Shown: positions 50,260 through 59,591, numbered from the stretch's first letter. The stretch is 64,000 nt of DNA from Seleniibacterium sp963677135 (GCA_963677135.2 CAXXLS010000005.1:1-64000); one strand, 5' to 3'. Numbers and translations are program-made. Notes: generated by a model from the sequence alone, not told the origin.

Positions 50260-51285
50260 TCAGATTTCGATAACCGCCTTGACCACCCCGGTCTCCGGCT
50301 TGGTCCAGCTTTCGAAGGTGTCGATCGCTTCCCCGAACTGGCAACGGTGGGTGATCATCGGATCACTATTGACCGACCCTTCGGCCATGCATTGCATGAC
50401 CCACTCGAAATCCTCCTTGTTGGCATTGCGGCTGGAGAGCAGGGTCGTTTCCCGCTTGTGGAATTCCGGGTCGGGGAAGGTGATATCCGCCGTCACCAGG
50501 CTGACCAGAACGTAGCGCCCGGTATGCCCAAGCAGCAGGAACCCGTCCATCATCGCCTTGGGGTTCCCGGTGCAGTCGAAAATAACGGTGGGCATATCAC
50601 CGTTGGTCAGCTCGGCCAGCTTTTCTTTGGGATCGTCAACCCCCACCTGGACGAAGTTGTCGAACCCCAGGTCATCTTTGGCAACCGCAAGCCGCTTTTG
50701 CGAAACGTCCATCACGATAACATCACCGCCAGCGACCCGGGCAAACTGCATGAGACCGAGACCGATGGGACCGGCACCGACAACCAGAACCTTTTCGCCC
50801 GGATTGATGGCGGCCCGCCGCACGGCATGGGCGCCGATGGCACAGCATTCGACCATGGCCAGCTGATCCGGGGTGAGGGACGTACTTTTGATCAGGTTTT
50901 CAACCGGCAGGGCCATGTACTCGCACATGCCGCCGTCACTGTGAACCCCGCGCAGGTTGATATTGACGCAGCAGTTCGGTTTGTTGTTGCGACAGGCGAT
51001 GCAGGTACCGCAACCGATGACCGGAACAATGCAAACCTGATCGCCGACGGCCAGATGGGTGACCCCGGCGGGCAATTTTTCGACAACGGCAGCCAATTCG
51101 TGCCCCAGGACCCTCGGATAATTGAAAAACGGCTGATTCCCGGCAAAGGCGTGCAGATCGGTACCACAAATACCGACCCGGGTAATACGCACCAGGGCTT
51201 CACCCTCTTTGGGAACCGGAACCGGCTGCTCGGACATGACAAATTTGCCCGGAGTTTCACACGTTAACGTTTTCATTGTGTCCAT
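50260..51285 (-). CDS. Zinc-dependent dehydrogenase resembling L-galactonate 5-dehydrogenase
   Basis: 341 residues from ATG 51285 (AGGA eight bases upstream). Medium-chain dehydrogenase with catalytic zinc ligands C40 and H62-E63 (RVGICGTDLH, VLGHE), structural cysteines in GCGTCIACRNNKPNCC, and NAD-binding VVGAGPIGLG. GTDLHAFAGNQPFFNYPRVL and DPEFHKRETTLLSSRNA resemble E. coli LgoD (YjjN) closely as remembered. Oxidation of an aldonate such as L-galactonate is therefore plausible; the substrate is unproven. Confidence 0.82.
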   Translation of the reverse strand: MDTMKTLTCETPGKFVMSEQPVPVPKEGEALVRITRVGICGTDLHAFAGNQPFFNYPRVLGHELAAVVEKLPAGVTHLAVGDQVCIVPVIGCGTCIACRNNKPNCCVNINLRGVHSDGGMCEYMALPVENLIKSTSLTPDQLAMVECCAIGAHAVRRAAINPGEKVLVVGAGPIGLGLMQFARVAGGDVIVMDVSQKRLAVAKDDLGFDNFVQVGVDDPKEKLAELTNGDMPTVIFDCTGNPKAMMDGFLLLGHTGRYVLVSLVTADITFPDPEFHKRETTLLSSRNANKEDFEWVMQCMAEGSVNSDPMITHRCQFGEAIDTFESWTKPETGVVKAVIEI

Positions 51286-51374
51286 AGTATTTATCCTTTT
51301 ATGACAATAAATGGAGAAGTTGAATCCGTGTCGAAAGGTTCTTATTGGCCACTTAGGCATTGGCACTCCCTCTT

Positions 51375-51418
51375 TTTCGCGATGGCAAATTTGAAATTTC
51401 AGATTTGCCATCGCGAAA
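51375..51418. other. 16-bp perfect hairpin upstream of the dehydrogenase
   Basis: TTTCGCGATGGCAAAT and its exact complement, 12 bases apart (loop includes GAAATTTC), ~90 bases before the start at 51285. No T-run on either strand. Operator or RNA structure are both possible. Confidence 0.6.
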
Positions 51419-51440
51419 CGCAGTGAGCGTTCGTGGCCCC

Positions 51441-51471
51441 AAAAAAGAGAGCCGCCGTTGTCCAGCGGCTC
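51441..51471 (-). terminator. Intrinsic terminator after dctP
   Basis: Stem GAGCCGC / GCGGCTC with a 9-base loop; on the minus strand it is followed by TCTTTTTTGG. It lies 46 bases after the dctP stop, separating the TRAP operon from the dehydrogenase-kduD pair. Confidence 0.85.
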
Positions 51472-51516
51472 CCCAGTTAGACCTTTGCATGCCAGCCGGT
51501 CGATCCGGCAGGCGGA

Positions 51517-52488
51517 TTACTTCTGGTTTTTCAGGATAAGGTCAATCAGACCATTCTTGTATTTTGCTTCGTACTCGTCCTGCAGGTACTTCACCTTTTC
51601 AACAAAAGGTGCAATGTCGTCAATCTCGTTGAACTCGCACCAGCCCTTTTCGGTCATTTCCTTGACCATGGCACTCTCTTTTTCGTTCCACCACTTGCGC
51701 TCCAGCTTGCTGGCTTCCAGGGCAATTTCCTTCAGGATAGCAAGGTTCTTGTCGCCCATCTTCTTGGCGGTGACTTTACTCAAAGCGACCAGGTCAGGAG
51801 TCAGCAGGTGCTTGGAGTAGGAGAAGTATTTGGACTGCTCGTAAAGTTTCAGGGTGTACAGGGTCACCGGGCTGTTTTCCCAGCCGTCCAGAACGCCCTG
51901 CTGCAGCGCTGAGTACACTTCGGACTGGCTCATCGGAGTGGCGATCGCACCGAGGGCGTTCATGGCCTCGATAACCATCTTGACGCCGATAACGCGGATT
52001 TTCAGCCCCTTGAGATCTTCAGGGGTGTTGATAGGACGCTCGTTGTTGATGAAGCTGCGGGCGCCGCCATAGAAATAGGTTAAAGGAATAAAACCTTTTT
52101 TCTCCAGGGATTTGGCCAGGATATCACCGGCCTCGCCCTGCAGGGATTCGAACAGGGCATCTTCTGACTGGAACAGGAAGGGCAGAGCCAGAATGTCCAT
52201 TTCCGGGACATAAGAAGAGAAGGTCCCGGCAAACTGCTGAGCGATATCAACGGTACCAAGAACGACACCTTCAACCATCTCTTTGTTGCCGCCCAACTGA
52301 CTGTTGGGATAGACATCCATCTTGACTTCACCATTGGTGCGCTTTTCGATCTCCTTACTCATGTAACGCAACGCCATGGTCATCGGGTGGTCTTCGGGCA
52401 GAGTGTTGGTCGCTTTCAAAGTAATCGCAGCAAAACCGCTGCTGGCGACCATCAGGAACATCAGGGTTAGAACAATCAGCCTCTTCAT
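51517..52488 (-). CDS. dctP: TRAP transporter substrate-binding protein DctP family
   Basis: 323 residues from ATG 52488, with AAGGAGG six bases upstream; a longer frame is not native. Signal peptide MKRLIVLTLMFLMVASSGFA, then the periplasmic binding fold with YPNSQLGGNKEMVEGV, PEDLKGLKIRVIG and a C-terminal helix rich in charged residues. The conserved arginine (KIRVIG) usually binds a substrate carboxylate. Context suggests a uronate or aldonate. Confidence 0.93.
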   Translation of the reverse strand: MKRLIVLTLMFLMVASSGFAAITLKATNTLPEDHPMTMALRYMSKEIEKRTNGEVKMDVYPNSQLGGNKEMVEGVVLGTVDIAQQFAGTFSSYVPEMDILALPFLFQSEDALFESLQGEAGDILAKSLEKKGFIPLTYFYGGARSFINNERPINTPEDLKGLKIRVIGVKMVIEAMNALGAIATPMSQSEVYSALQQGVLDGWENSPVTLYTLKLYEQSKYFSYSKHLLTPDLVALSKVTAKKMGDKNLAILKEIALEASKLERKWWNEKESAMVKEMTEKGWCEFNEIDDIAPFVEKVKYLQDEYEAKYKNGLIDLILKNQK

Positions 52489-52502
52489 TGTAAGCCTCCT
52501 TA

Positions 52503-53789
52503 TCAGGGTTGGATGTAGCCCAGCATGGTTGGAATCCATGTGGAGAAAAACGGAACAAAGATAACAAGCAACAGAACAACGACCATGGCTGCCAGATACT
52601 TCCAGTAGCAGCGCATGACTTGATTAAGCGTTATGCCGGAGATACCTGACGCGACAAACAGCGCGATTCCGACGGGTGGCGTGCACTGGCCGATAGCCAT
52701 ATTGACGATCATCGCCACGCCGAAGTGAATGGGTTCAATACCGATCTTCATAACGATGGGCCAGACGATCGGAACGAGAATGATAATGATCGCGGACGGA
52801 TCGAGAAAGGTTCCCATGAGCAGGAACACGGCATTGAGCATCAGCATGATGATCCATTTTGACTCCGACAGGCCGACAACAAAAGAGGCGATCTGGCCGG
52901 GGATATTTTCCGCCGTCAGAATCCAGCCGAAACCGGACGCGGCGGCAACGGTCAGCACGACAACGCCGGTGGTGACTGCCGATTTAACAAAGATTCCGGG
53001 CAAATCCTTGAAGCTGAGCTCTTTGTAAATAAAGAAACCGACAACAAAGGAATAGAGTGCTGCCACCACCGAAGCCTCGGTCGCAGTAAACATGCCGCCC
53101 ACAATCCCACCGACGATAATCACGACCGTCATGATTGCGAGAATCGAATCGGCACAGGAACGGATCAATTCCTTAAAGGAGACCCGTTGTTCCGGTTCGA
53201 TCTTGCGTACCTTGCAATAGACATAGTTGACCAGCATCAGGCTGCCGCCCATGAGAATGCCGGGGAGAACGCCGCCCATGAACAAACCGCCAATCGACAC
53301 ACCGGCGGTCACCCCGAGGATGATCATCGGAATCGAGGGAGGAATAATGATGCCGATGGAACCGGCGGTCGCCATGACTGAGGTTGCCATATCGGAACCA
53401 TAGCCTTTTTTCTTCATCGCCGGAATCAGCAAGCTGCCGACCGCAGCCGTATCAGCGGCGGCAGCACCGGACAGACCGGCAAAGAACATCGCTGCGCCGA
53501 CACTGGTATTGGCCAGACCGCCGCGGATATGTCCGACCAGCGCTGAAGAGAAATTGACCAGGCGGCGGGAAATCCCACCGGACTCCATGAAACCACCGGC
53601 GAGAATGAAAAACGGAATGGCAATCAGATGATAGTTGCCGCAGGAACGGAACAGTTTGAGGACAATCGCAATGCTATCGATATCACTGGCAATAAACATG
53701 GCCAGCACGGTCGAGATCACCAGACAAAAGGAAACCGGCATCTGAACAATCAGAAACACCACAAAAAAGATAAACAGAATTGTTGCCAT
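52503..53789 (-). CDS. dctM: TRAP transporter large permease DctM
   Basis: 428 residues, about twelve membrane segments, with HIRGGLANTSVGAAMFFAGL and MATAGSIGIIIPPSIPMIIL typical of the DctM family. It drives sodium-coupled uptake with DctP and DctQ. Order dctQ-dctM-dctP in transcription. Confidence 0.95.
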   Translation of the reverse strand: MATILFIFFVVFLIVQMPVSFCLVISTVLAMFIASDIDSIAIVLKLFRSCGNYHLIAIPFFILAGGFMESGGISRRLVNFSSALVGHIRGGLANTSVGAAMFFAGLSGAAAADTAAVGSLLIPAMKKKGYGSDMATSVMATAGSIGIIIPPSIPMIILGVTAGVSIGGLFMGGVLPGILMGGSLMLVNYVYCKVRKIEPEQRVSFKELIRSCADSILAIMTVVIIVGGIVGGMFTATEASVVAALYSFVVGFFIYKELSFKDLPGIFVKSAVTTGVVVLTVAAASGFGWILTAENIPGQIASFVVGLSESKWIIMLMLNAVFLLMGTFLDPSAIIIILVPIVWPIVMKIGIEPIHFGVAMIVNMAIGQCTPPVGIALFVASGISGITLNQVMRCYWKYLAAMVVVLLLVIFVPFFSTWIPTMLGYIQP

Positions 53790-53806
53790 GAACGAAACCT
53801 CCCTTG

Positions 53807-54304
53807 TTATTCGCTGACAGCCGGCTGAAAATTACCCGTCAAAACCTTGTCCAGAGTATGAACAAACATGAAGGCAGCCGAAACCGGAATGGACGCATAA
53901 GCCCAGACCATTGAAAAGGGAAGAACATCCATGGTCTGCACAATATTGAGTTGTGCGAGAATAGTCCCTTTATAGACCAGAAAGGCGGTAAACCAGAGCA
54001 TTGTCAGCCAGACGACGTAGAGGACGAACTTGGCCAGTTTTTCGGGAAAATGATGAATAAAGATATCGACATTGAAATGAGCCAGCTGGTCGATGGCGAG
54101 GCTGGCGCCGATAAAGCTGGACCAGACGAACGAATAGGTCAGCAACTCTTCTGACCAGGCGATCGGTGCATGCAGGATAAAGCGTGAAAAAATCTGCAGA
54201 CCTCCGCACACGAGCATTCCGACGAACAGAATAATCAGGGACCATTTTTCGATCAACTTGACTAAACTGTTGATTTTGTCCCAAAACGCTACAACACTTT
54301 GCAT
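53807..54304 (-). CDS. dctQ: TRAP transporter small permease DctQ
   Basis: 165 residues with four membrane segments and the family middle RFILHAPIAWSEELLTYSFV. Partner of DctM; both lie in one operon, 17 bases apart. Confidence 0.92.
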   Translation of the reverse strand: MQSVVAFWDKINSLVKLIEKWSLIILFVGMLVCGGLQIFSRFILHAPIAWSEELLTYSFVWSSFIGASLAIDQLAHFNVDIFIHHFPEKLAKFVLYVVWLTMLWFTAFLVYKGTILAQLNIVQTMDVLPFSMVWAYASIPVSAAFMFVHTLDKVLTGNFQPAVSE

Positions 54305-54416
54305 CCCATACCACTCCTTTATTTTGCTCTTATCTCTTTGAACTACGCGAGCCTTTATTACGACAATGACAATGCAAATCTCTGGTCAGAGATAGTTATT
54401 TCAGGTGATGCCTGTC

Positions 54417-55448
54417 TTATTCTCCTTTCAGGTAGTCATAAATACTTGTCACAACGGGGATACCGGCGCGGCGATGACGTTCTTCAAGTTCCAGTTCGAC
54501 ATCTCCGGGGACCAGGACTCTTTCGAAGCCGGGTGCGGTCGGCTGAGCATGAAGTTCGTCGACCATAGCATCCATCTGCGACATGAAGTGATCGGCGGAA
54601 ATATAGGTGGCAGGATCTATGGCGATCACCAGGCTTGCAAGTTTACGCTTCTGGTCAAATCCTTCATACATGGCCGCGATATGGGGGCCAAACTGGGCAC
54701 CCAGCAACACTCCCGTCAGGATATCGACGACCATGGCGATGCCGTACCCCTTGTAGCCGCCCAGGGGAGTCAATCCCTTGACCTGGCAAGGATCGGTTGT
54801 CGGAGTGCCGCTGTCATCCAGTCCCCAGCCTTCGGGAATCGGAATGTTTTTTTCACGGGCATGCAAAATTTTACCATAGGCAACGTTACTTGTGGCCATA
54901 TCGAGAATAACCGGGGAATTTTTCTGACAGGGAAAGCCGAAGGCCATCGGATTGGTCCCCAGAAACGGCTTGGCACCGCCAAAGGGGGTCACGCATTTGT
55001 CGGTCTGAACCAGAGCGATGCCGATCATTCCGGCAGCAACCGCCTGAGAGACAAAATATGACAGCGCCCCGCAATGGCTGCTGTTGACCACACCGACCAT
55101 GGCCAGGCCCGACTCTCTGGCCATGTCGATAGCGTGGTCCATGGCCTTGTTGGTGGCGACATGCCCCATGCCGTCGTCGGCATCAAACAGACCGCAACCG
55201 CTGCGGATTTTGGCGAAGGTGAATTGAGGATGCTTATTGAGGCTGCCGGCATTCAGACGCCGAACGTAATGCTCGGTCCGCATGGCGCCATGGGAGTGGA
55301 CACCGCGCAGATCGGCATGGACCAGCACATCGGCGGTGATCCGGGCATGCTCCTGATTGAGCCCGGCCTCCTTCAATCTGGCGGAGACAAGGGTTTGCAA
55401 TTCATCTGCGTCGACCAAAACTTCTTTAGATGCGCTAGCGGTTTCCAT
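54417..55448 (-). CDS. Malate/L-lactate/ureidoglycolate (Ldh_2) family oxidoreductase
   Basis: 343 residues. The Ldh_2 family motif DLRGVHSHG (substrate histidine) occurs near 50, then VNSSHCGALSYF and GGYKGYGIAMVVDILTG. These NAD(P)H enzymes reduce 2-keto acids such as diketogulonate (DlgD) or pyruvate. As first gene of the TRAP operon it probably acts on the imported sugar acid or its product. Exact substrate not determinable. Confidence 0.9.
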   Translation of the reverse strand: METASASKEVLVDADELQTLVSARLKEAGLNQEHARITADVLVHADLRGVHSHGAMRTEHYVRRLNAGSLNKHPQFTFAKIRSGCGLFDADDGMGHVATNKAMDHAIDMARESGLAMVGVVNSSHCGALSYFVSQAVAAGMIGIALVQTDKCVTPFGGAKPFLGTNPMAFGFPCQKNSPVILDMATSNVAYGKILHAREKNIPIPEGWGLDDSGTPTTDPCQVKGLTPLGGYKGYGIAMVVDILTGVLLGAQFGPHIAAMYEGFDQKRKLASLVIAIDPATYISADHFMSQMDAMVDELHAQPTAPGFERVLVPGDVELELEERHRRAGIPVVTSIYDYLKGE

Positions 55449-55579
55449 CTTTCCAGATCCCTCTGTCTATGAGTCGTCATAACTGGCGTTCAGACTGAAA
55501 ACCGGCCAGCTATCCTCCGGTCCCTCCGGATGAAAGCCAACGGGTCGCAACCTGTCGACATCAGAAAAGAGCAGCTTGA

Positions 55580-55596
55580 GTTTCACAATATAAAAC
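55580..55596. promoter_or_regulatory. Candidate IclR operator, site 1
   Basis: GTTTCACAATATAAAAC, palindromic at its ends (GTTT...AAAC). It overlaps the -10 box of the minus-strand promoter, a position suited to repression. Nearly identical to site 2 at 55758. Confidence 0.6.
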
Positions 55597-55617
55597 GATA
55601 GTTCCAGTTTTTGTCAA
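55589..55617 (-). promoter_or_regulatory. Sigma-70 promoter of the Ldh-TRAP operon
   Basis: Minus strand TTGACA, 17-base spacer, TTTATA. A consensus -35 and good -10, ~140 bases upstream of the start at 55448. Confidence 0.65.
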
Positions 55618-55757
55618 GATTTTTCTGTAAGGCTGCTCGCTTGAAACCCCTTTCCGCCTTTATAAAGACAATAAAATCATACTGGTTTCTTATATTTTTA
55701 TTATTTTTCCAGACCATGCCCGGCAATGAGACCGCTGAGAAGATACGCCTGACTTTT

Positions 55758-55774
55758 GTTTCGCATTATAAAAC
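55758..55774. promoter_or_regulatory. Candidate IclR operator, site 2
   Basis: GTTTCGCATTATAAAAC matches site 1 in 14 of 17 bases. It lies directly upstream of the -35 box of the kduI promoter. Confidence 0.6.
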
Positions 55775-55777
55775 CAT

Positions 55778-55806
55778 TTGCCAAAAAATGAAAAACTCCC
55801 TATATT
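55778..55806 (+). promoter_or_regulatory. Sigma-70 promoter of kduI
   Basis: TTGCCA, 17-base spacer, TATATT, ~60 bases upstream of the kduI start. Confidence 0.6.
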
Positions 55807-55866
55807 ACCAAGACAAATTCCGCACCGGAGTCGAAACCGTCAACCAAACCATCAGGAGGTATTGGA

Positions 55867-56697
55867 ATGGATATCAGATATGCAGTTCACCCAGAGCACG
55901 CCGAAGCGATGAACACCTTTGAGTTGCGGCAGAATTTTCTTATCGAAAAACTGTTTGTTCCCGGCCGAATCCAACTGGTCTACAGCTACAATGACCGCCT
56001 GATTGTCGGCGGCGCCTGCCCGACCGAAACCCTGCCCTTGGAAGTTGACCGCAAAATCATCGGCAGCGATTTCCTGCTGCAGCGCCGGGAGATGGGAATT
56101 ATCAACGTCGGAGGCGCCGGGTCGGTGATTATCGACGGGACAACCTACCCCATCGCCTTCAAAGATGGCATTTATGTCGGCATGGGAGCCAGGGATATCA
56201 CCTTTATCAGCGACGATCCCGAAAACCCGGCAAAGTTCTATTTCAACAGCTCCCCGGCCCACGCCCACTATCCCACCACCCCCGCCCCGTTCAGCGCTGC
56301 CACCCCGGTGGAACTTGGCGACCAGGCCACCAGCAACCACCGAACGATCCGTAAATACATCCATCCCGATGGTATCAAAAGCTGTCAGCTGGTCATGGGC
56401 ATGACAACACTCGAAACCGGCAGCGTCTGGAACACCATGCCGACCCACACCCATGAGCGCAGAATGGAAGCCTATTTTTACTTCGAAATGAACGAAGACC
56501 AGGTGGTCTTCCACCTGATGGGAACCCCGGACGAAACCCGGCACGTGGTGATGCGCAATGAAGAAGCCGTCCTTTCGCCTTCCTGGTCGATCCATTCCGG
56601 CGTCGGCACGGCCAACTACACGTTCATCTGGGGGATGTGCGGAGAAAATCAGCTGTTTGACGACATGGATCATGTCGCCATGCAGGACCTCAAGTAG
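55867..56697 (+). CDS. kduI: 5-dehydro-4-deoxy-D-glucuronate isomerase KduI
   Basis: 276 residues, the normal length. Opening MDIRYAVHPEHAEAMNTFEL and the zinc-site segment MPTHTHERRMEAYFYF (H194, H196, E201) are diagnostic. It converts the linear form of unsaturated uronate (5-keto-4-deoxyuronate) to 2,5-diketo-3-deoxygluconate in pectin and glycosaminoglycan catabolism. AGGAGG precedes the ATG. Confidence 0.96.
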   Translation: MDIRYAVHPEHAEAMNTFELRQNFLIEKLFVPGRIQLVYSYNDRLIVGGACPTETLPLEVDRKIIGSDFLLQRREMGIINVGGAGSVIIDGTTYPIAFKDGIYVGMGARDITFISDDPENPAKFYFNSSPAHAHYPTTPAPFSAATPVELGDQATSNHRTIRKYIHPDGIKSCQLVMGMTTLETGSVWNTMPTHTHERRMEAYFYFEMNEDQVVFHLMGTPDETRHVVMRNEEAVLSPSWSIHSGVGTANYTFIWGMCGENQLFDDMDHVAMQDLK

Positions 56698-56748
56698 TTT
56701 CAGTCCGGAGTCCGGAAATCAGAAGCCTGACAGGTTTCACCGGGTTTT

Positions 56749-56881
56749 TTAGCCGGGAACGGTTCTTTTCCGCTGCGATGTTGTCAATCTGCGGGCTTGC
56801 CTGGGCGTCCCAAAACCCTGCGCCTCCGTGCAAGCCCGTGATTTCCTGGCCACCGCGAAAGCTCCTCGTTTCCAATTTAAA
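56749..56881. repeat. Dispersed intergenic repeat, copy C
   Basis: Diverged copy of the ~137-base repeat at 9659: AGCCGGGAACGGTTCTTTTC at the left, TGATTTCCTGGCCAC in the middle-right, TCGTTTCCAA at the right. Again directly after a stop codon. The remainder of the gap to 57042 shows nothing further. Confidence 0.8.
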
Positions 56882-57042
56882 ACGTCCACATGAGCACCAT
56901 CTCTCGCTGATGAAGAGGGGGAAAGTGAGGGGAAGACCAATGAACAATCGACACAATCGGCATGGCAAAAGGTTGACAGCAGCAAAGACAGATGCGATTT
57001 TAACAGGTTGCGAAAACATACGAAATTCCCGAAGGAAATGAC

Positions 57043-57834
57043 ATGAGTGTTCAATCTCTTGACCGCGCCTTTGACATCATCGAACTCCTGTCAAAGGAAT
57101 CCCGCAGCATTCCGATGACGGAAATCGGGCGCCGCCTGGATCTGCATAAGAGTACCGTCCATCGCCTGCTGACCTCACTGCGCAAACGCGGTTACGTCGA
57201 ACAGGAAGCGGAAAGCGGCAATTACAAGCTGGGACTTGGCTTCGTTGAACTGGCCAGTCTCTACCTCAACAGCCTCGAACTGAAAACCGAGGCCAGCCCG
57301 TTTATTCACGATCTGGCAAAAACGACGGGTCAAACCGTCTTTCTCGCCATCATGGATCACACCGATGTGGTATACATTGATAAAGCGGAAGCCTACAACA
57401 GCATGCGCCGCTACACAATTATCGGCAAACGACTTCCGCTTTATGTCACGTCCCTCGGCAAGGCCATGCTTTCCGGCTGCACGGATCGAGAAATCGAAGA
57501 ACTCTACCCGGAAAGAAACCTGCCGAAACTGACGTCCAAAACCCTGACGACCTTTGATGCGCTGATGGCTGAAATCAGGCAGACCAGGGAGCGCGGCTGG
57601 TCGATTGACGACGAAGAACGGGAGCTGGGAACCCGTTGCATCGGTGCGCCGATTTTTGATTATCGCGACCGGGTCATTGCCGCGGTCAGTATCGCCTGGG
57701 AGATCAAGGTCAACCCCGACATCAGCTGGAAGGACTACGCCCAGTACGTGGTCAGAACCGCGGCCCAGATTTCCGTAAAAATGGGCTGCACCAAAAACAA
57801 GATCCGCCAGCTGGCCAATCCGGGAGTCTTCTGA
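57043..57834 (+). CDS. IclR-family transcriptional regulator (KdgR-like)
   Basis: 263 residues. Winged helix-turn-helix at ~1-60 (MTEIGRRLDLHKSTVHRLLT), then an IclR effector domain (~75-250) with VDDEERELG-type motif IDDEERELGTRCIGAPI. Located next to kduI, it most probably controls the kdu/TRAP genes through the paired GTTT...AAAC sites. Activator or repressor mode is not known. Confidence 0.92.
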   Translation: MSVQSLDRAFDIIELLSKESRSIPMTEIGRRLDLHKSTVHRLLTSLRKRGYVEQEAESGNYKLGLGFVELASLYLNSLELKTEASPFIHDLAKTTGQTVFLAIMDHTDVVYIDKAEAYNSMRRYTIIGKRLPLYVTSLGKAMLSGCTDREIEELYPERNLPKLTSKTLTTFDALMAEIRQTRERGWSIDDEERELGTRCIGAPIFDYRDRVIAAVSIAWEIKVNPDISWKDYAQYVVRTAAQISVKMGCTKNKIRQLANPGVF

Positions 57835-57904
57835 AAGAATCCTCGCAAAACCATCCATCCGGACCGATACCAGCATCGGTCCCACAGACAACGGAGGAGA
57901 TTGA

Positions 57905-58858
57905 ATGGAAACTCAAGAATTCAACAACGGTGACAAAATTCCTGTACTGGGCCTTGGCACCTGGAAGTCGGCCCCCAATGAAGTATACGGGGCGGTCAAA
58001 GAAGCCATAAAAATCGGTTATCGCTATATCGACTGCGCTCATATCTACGGCAACGAAGCTGAGGTCGGCCAGGCCTTGAGTGAGGCTTTCGCCGAAGGAA
58101 TCGTGACCCGCGAAGAGATGTGGATCACCTCGAAGCTCTGGAACGATTCCCACTTCCCCGAAGATGTCCGTCCCGCCATCGAGACGACCCTTAAAAACCT
58201 GCAGCTCGATTATCTCGATCTGTACCTCATGCACTGGCCGGTCGCCCTGCAAAGGGGAAAGTTCATTCCCGAATCGGCCGAGGACATTCTTCCCCTGAGC
58301 GAGATCCCCATCGACGTCACCTGGAATGCGATGGAAGACCTGTACCATGCCGGGCTGTGCCGTCATCTCGGCGTTTCCAATTTCAACGTCCCCAAGCTCC
58401 AGGACCTGCTCGGCAAAGCAAACATCCGTCCTGAAGCCAACCAGGTCGAACTTCATCCCTATCTTCAGCAGCCCGAGCTCTTCGCTTTCTGCAAGGAGAA
58501 CGGTATTTTCCTGACCGCCTACGGCCCCCTCGGGTCCCCCGACCGGCCGGCCCGGATCAAGGAAGCCGACGAACCGGTTCTCATGGAAGAACCGACCATC
58601 GTCGAAATTGCCAAGCGCATCAACGCTTCCCCAGCCCAGGTCCTGATCCGCTGGGCCATCGACATGGGCACCAACGTTATCCCCAAGTCGGTCAACCCGG
58701 AGCGCCTCAAGCAGAACCTTGCCGCGCTGGATGTCAAGCTGACCCAGGACGATATGGCGGCCATCGCCAAACTTGACCGCAACCGCCGCTATTACACGGG
58801 CAACGCCTGGACCATCCCCGGAAGTCCGCATACCTGGGAGTCTCTCTGGGAAAAATAG
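57905..58858 (+). CDS. Aldo/keto reductase
   Basis: 317 residues, TIM-barrel AKR. Catalytic tetrad positions are visible: DCAHIYGNE (Asp, Tyr), ITSKLWND (Lys) and LMHWPV (His); NADPH-site IPKSVNPERLKQN is typical. Could reduce a sugar aldehyde such as D-galacturonate or L-glyceraldehyde, in keeping with its neighbours, but the substrate is not visible from sequence. GGAGG before the ATG. Confidence 0.92.
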   Translation: METQEFNNGDKIPVLGLGTWKSAPNEVYGAVKEAIKIGYRYIDCAHIYGNEAEVGQALSEAFAEGIVTREEMWITSKLWNDSHFPEDVRPAIETTLKNLQLDYLDLYLMHWPVALQRGKFIPESAEDILPLSEIPIDVTWNAMEDLYHAGLCRHLGVSNFNVPKLQDLLGKANIRPEANQVELHPYLQQPELFAFCKENGIFLTAYGPLGSPDRPARIKEADEPVLMEEPTIVEIAKRINASPAQVLIRWAIDMGTNVIPKSVNPERLKQNLAALDVKLTQDDMAAIAKLDRNRRYYTGNAWTIPGSPHTWESLWEK

Positions 58859-58888
58859 AAATTTCGGCCCTGTCCCGACGGCCCTGCT

Positions 58889-58920
58889 CCCGGATGCCGT
58901 GGTCGACCACGGCATCCGGG
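58889..58920. terminator. Palindromic hairpin after the aldo/keto reductase
   Basis: Perfect 14-base arms (CCCGGATGCCGTGG) around TCGA. No U-tract, so termination is possible but not certain. Confidence 0.5.
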
Positions 58921-59102
58921 CTGATCCTGTAAAAATCCCCAACCCTTAAGAGCCGGGAAACCGGCTACCTTTTCTTGCATTTTATATCATTTTATTGATA
59001 TATATATTAAAGCAAATTCAGCGGCGGCCCCCCGTCCACACCCTCTTGTTCCAGTCAAAAAACGGTCCGCTGCCAACCCATCCACCCATTGCAGGAGAGT
59101 CT

Positions 59103-59564
59103 ATGCCTTCGCAAGAATTTCGCTCCGCAGAGTTTGTTGAACTCCATGATGCCGGCGTCTGCCTTTTCACCCACGACAATGCCGACGGCTGCGGCTGGAG
59201 GGAATTTCGGGAATACGAAGGAGGAGGTTTTTCTGTTCTCGGGGAGGATATCTGCAGACTCGCACAAATTTTCGGGCTGGACCCGGAACCCATCCTGGCC
59301 AAATCGACCAAAGGGGAAATTCAGCGGATTGATCCCGAATGCCTTGAATTCAGAATCGTCAAGAGCCGTCAGGACGTCGGCAAAAAAACGGACTCGCGCC
59401 ACTACGGAGCGATGGAACGCATCAAAAGCATCTGGGCCAGGATTGACGCCCCGCAACTGCTGCAGCTCAAGGTTGAATTCTATCTCACCGAGAACATCCA
59501 GCAGGAAGAGACAGCCATCAAGCAGATCAGCTATTCAGGCAATTTTTCGGTCTGGTGGGAATAA
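59103..59564 (+). CDS. Hypothetical protein, unrecognised
   Basis: 153 residues from ATG 59103, with AGGAG upstream. Soluble, no signal peptide or membrane segment, acidic (MPSQEFRSAEFVELHDAGVC at the start), with a histidine/tryptophan-containing centre (HYGAMERIKSIWARIDAPQL) and an aromatic end FSVWWE. No known family is recognised. It is followed by a good terminator and stands alone. Confidence 0.7.
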   Translation: MPSQEFRSAEFVELHDAGVCLFTHDNADGCGWREFREYEGGGFSVLGEDICRLAQIFGLDPEPILAKSTKGEIQRIDPECLEFRIVKSRQDVGKKTDSRHYGAMERIKSIWARIDAPQLLQLKVEFYLTENIQQEETAIKQISYSGNFSVWWE

Positions 59565-59591
59565 CCTGCCCGAAATGCCAAAAACAACAAA

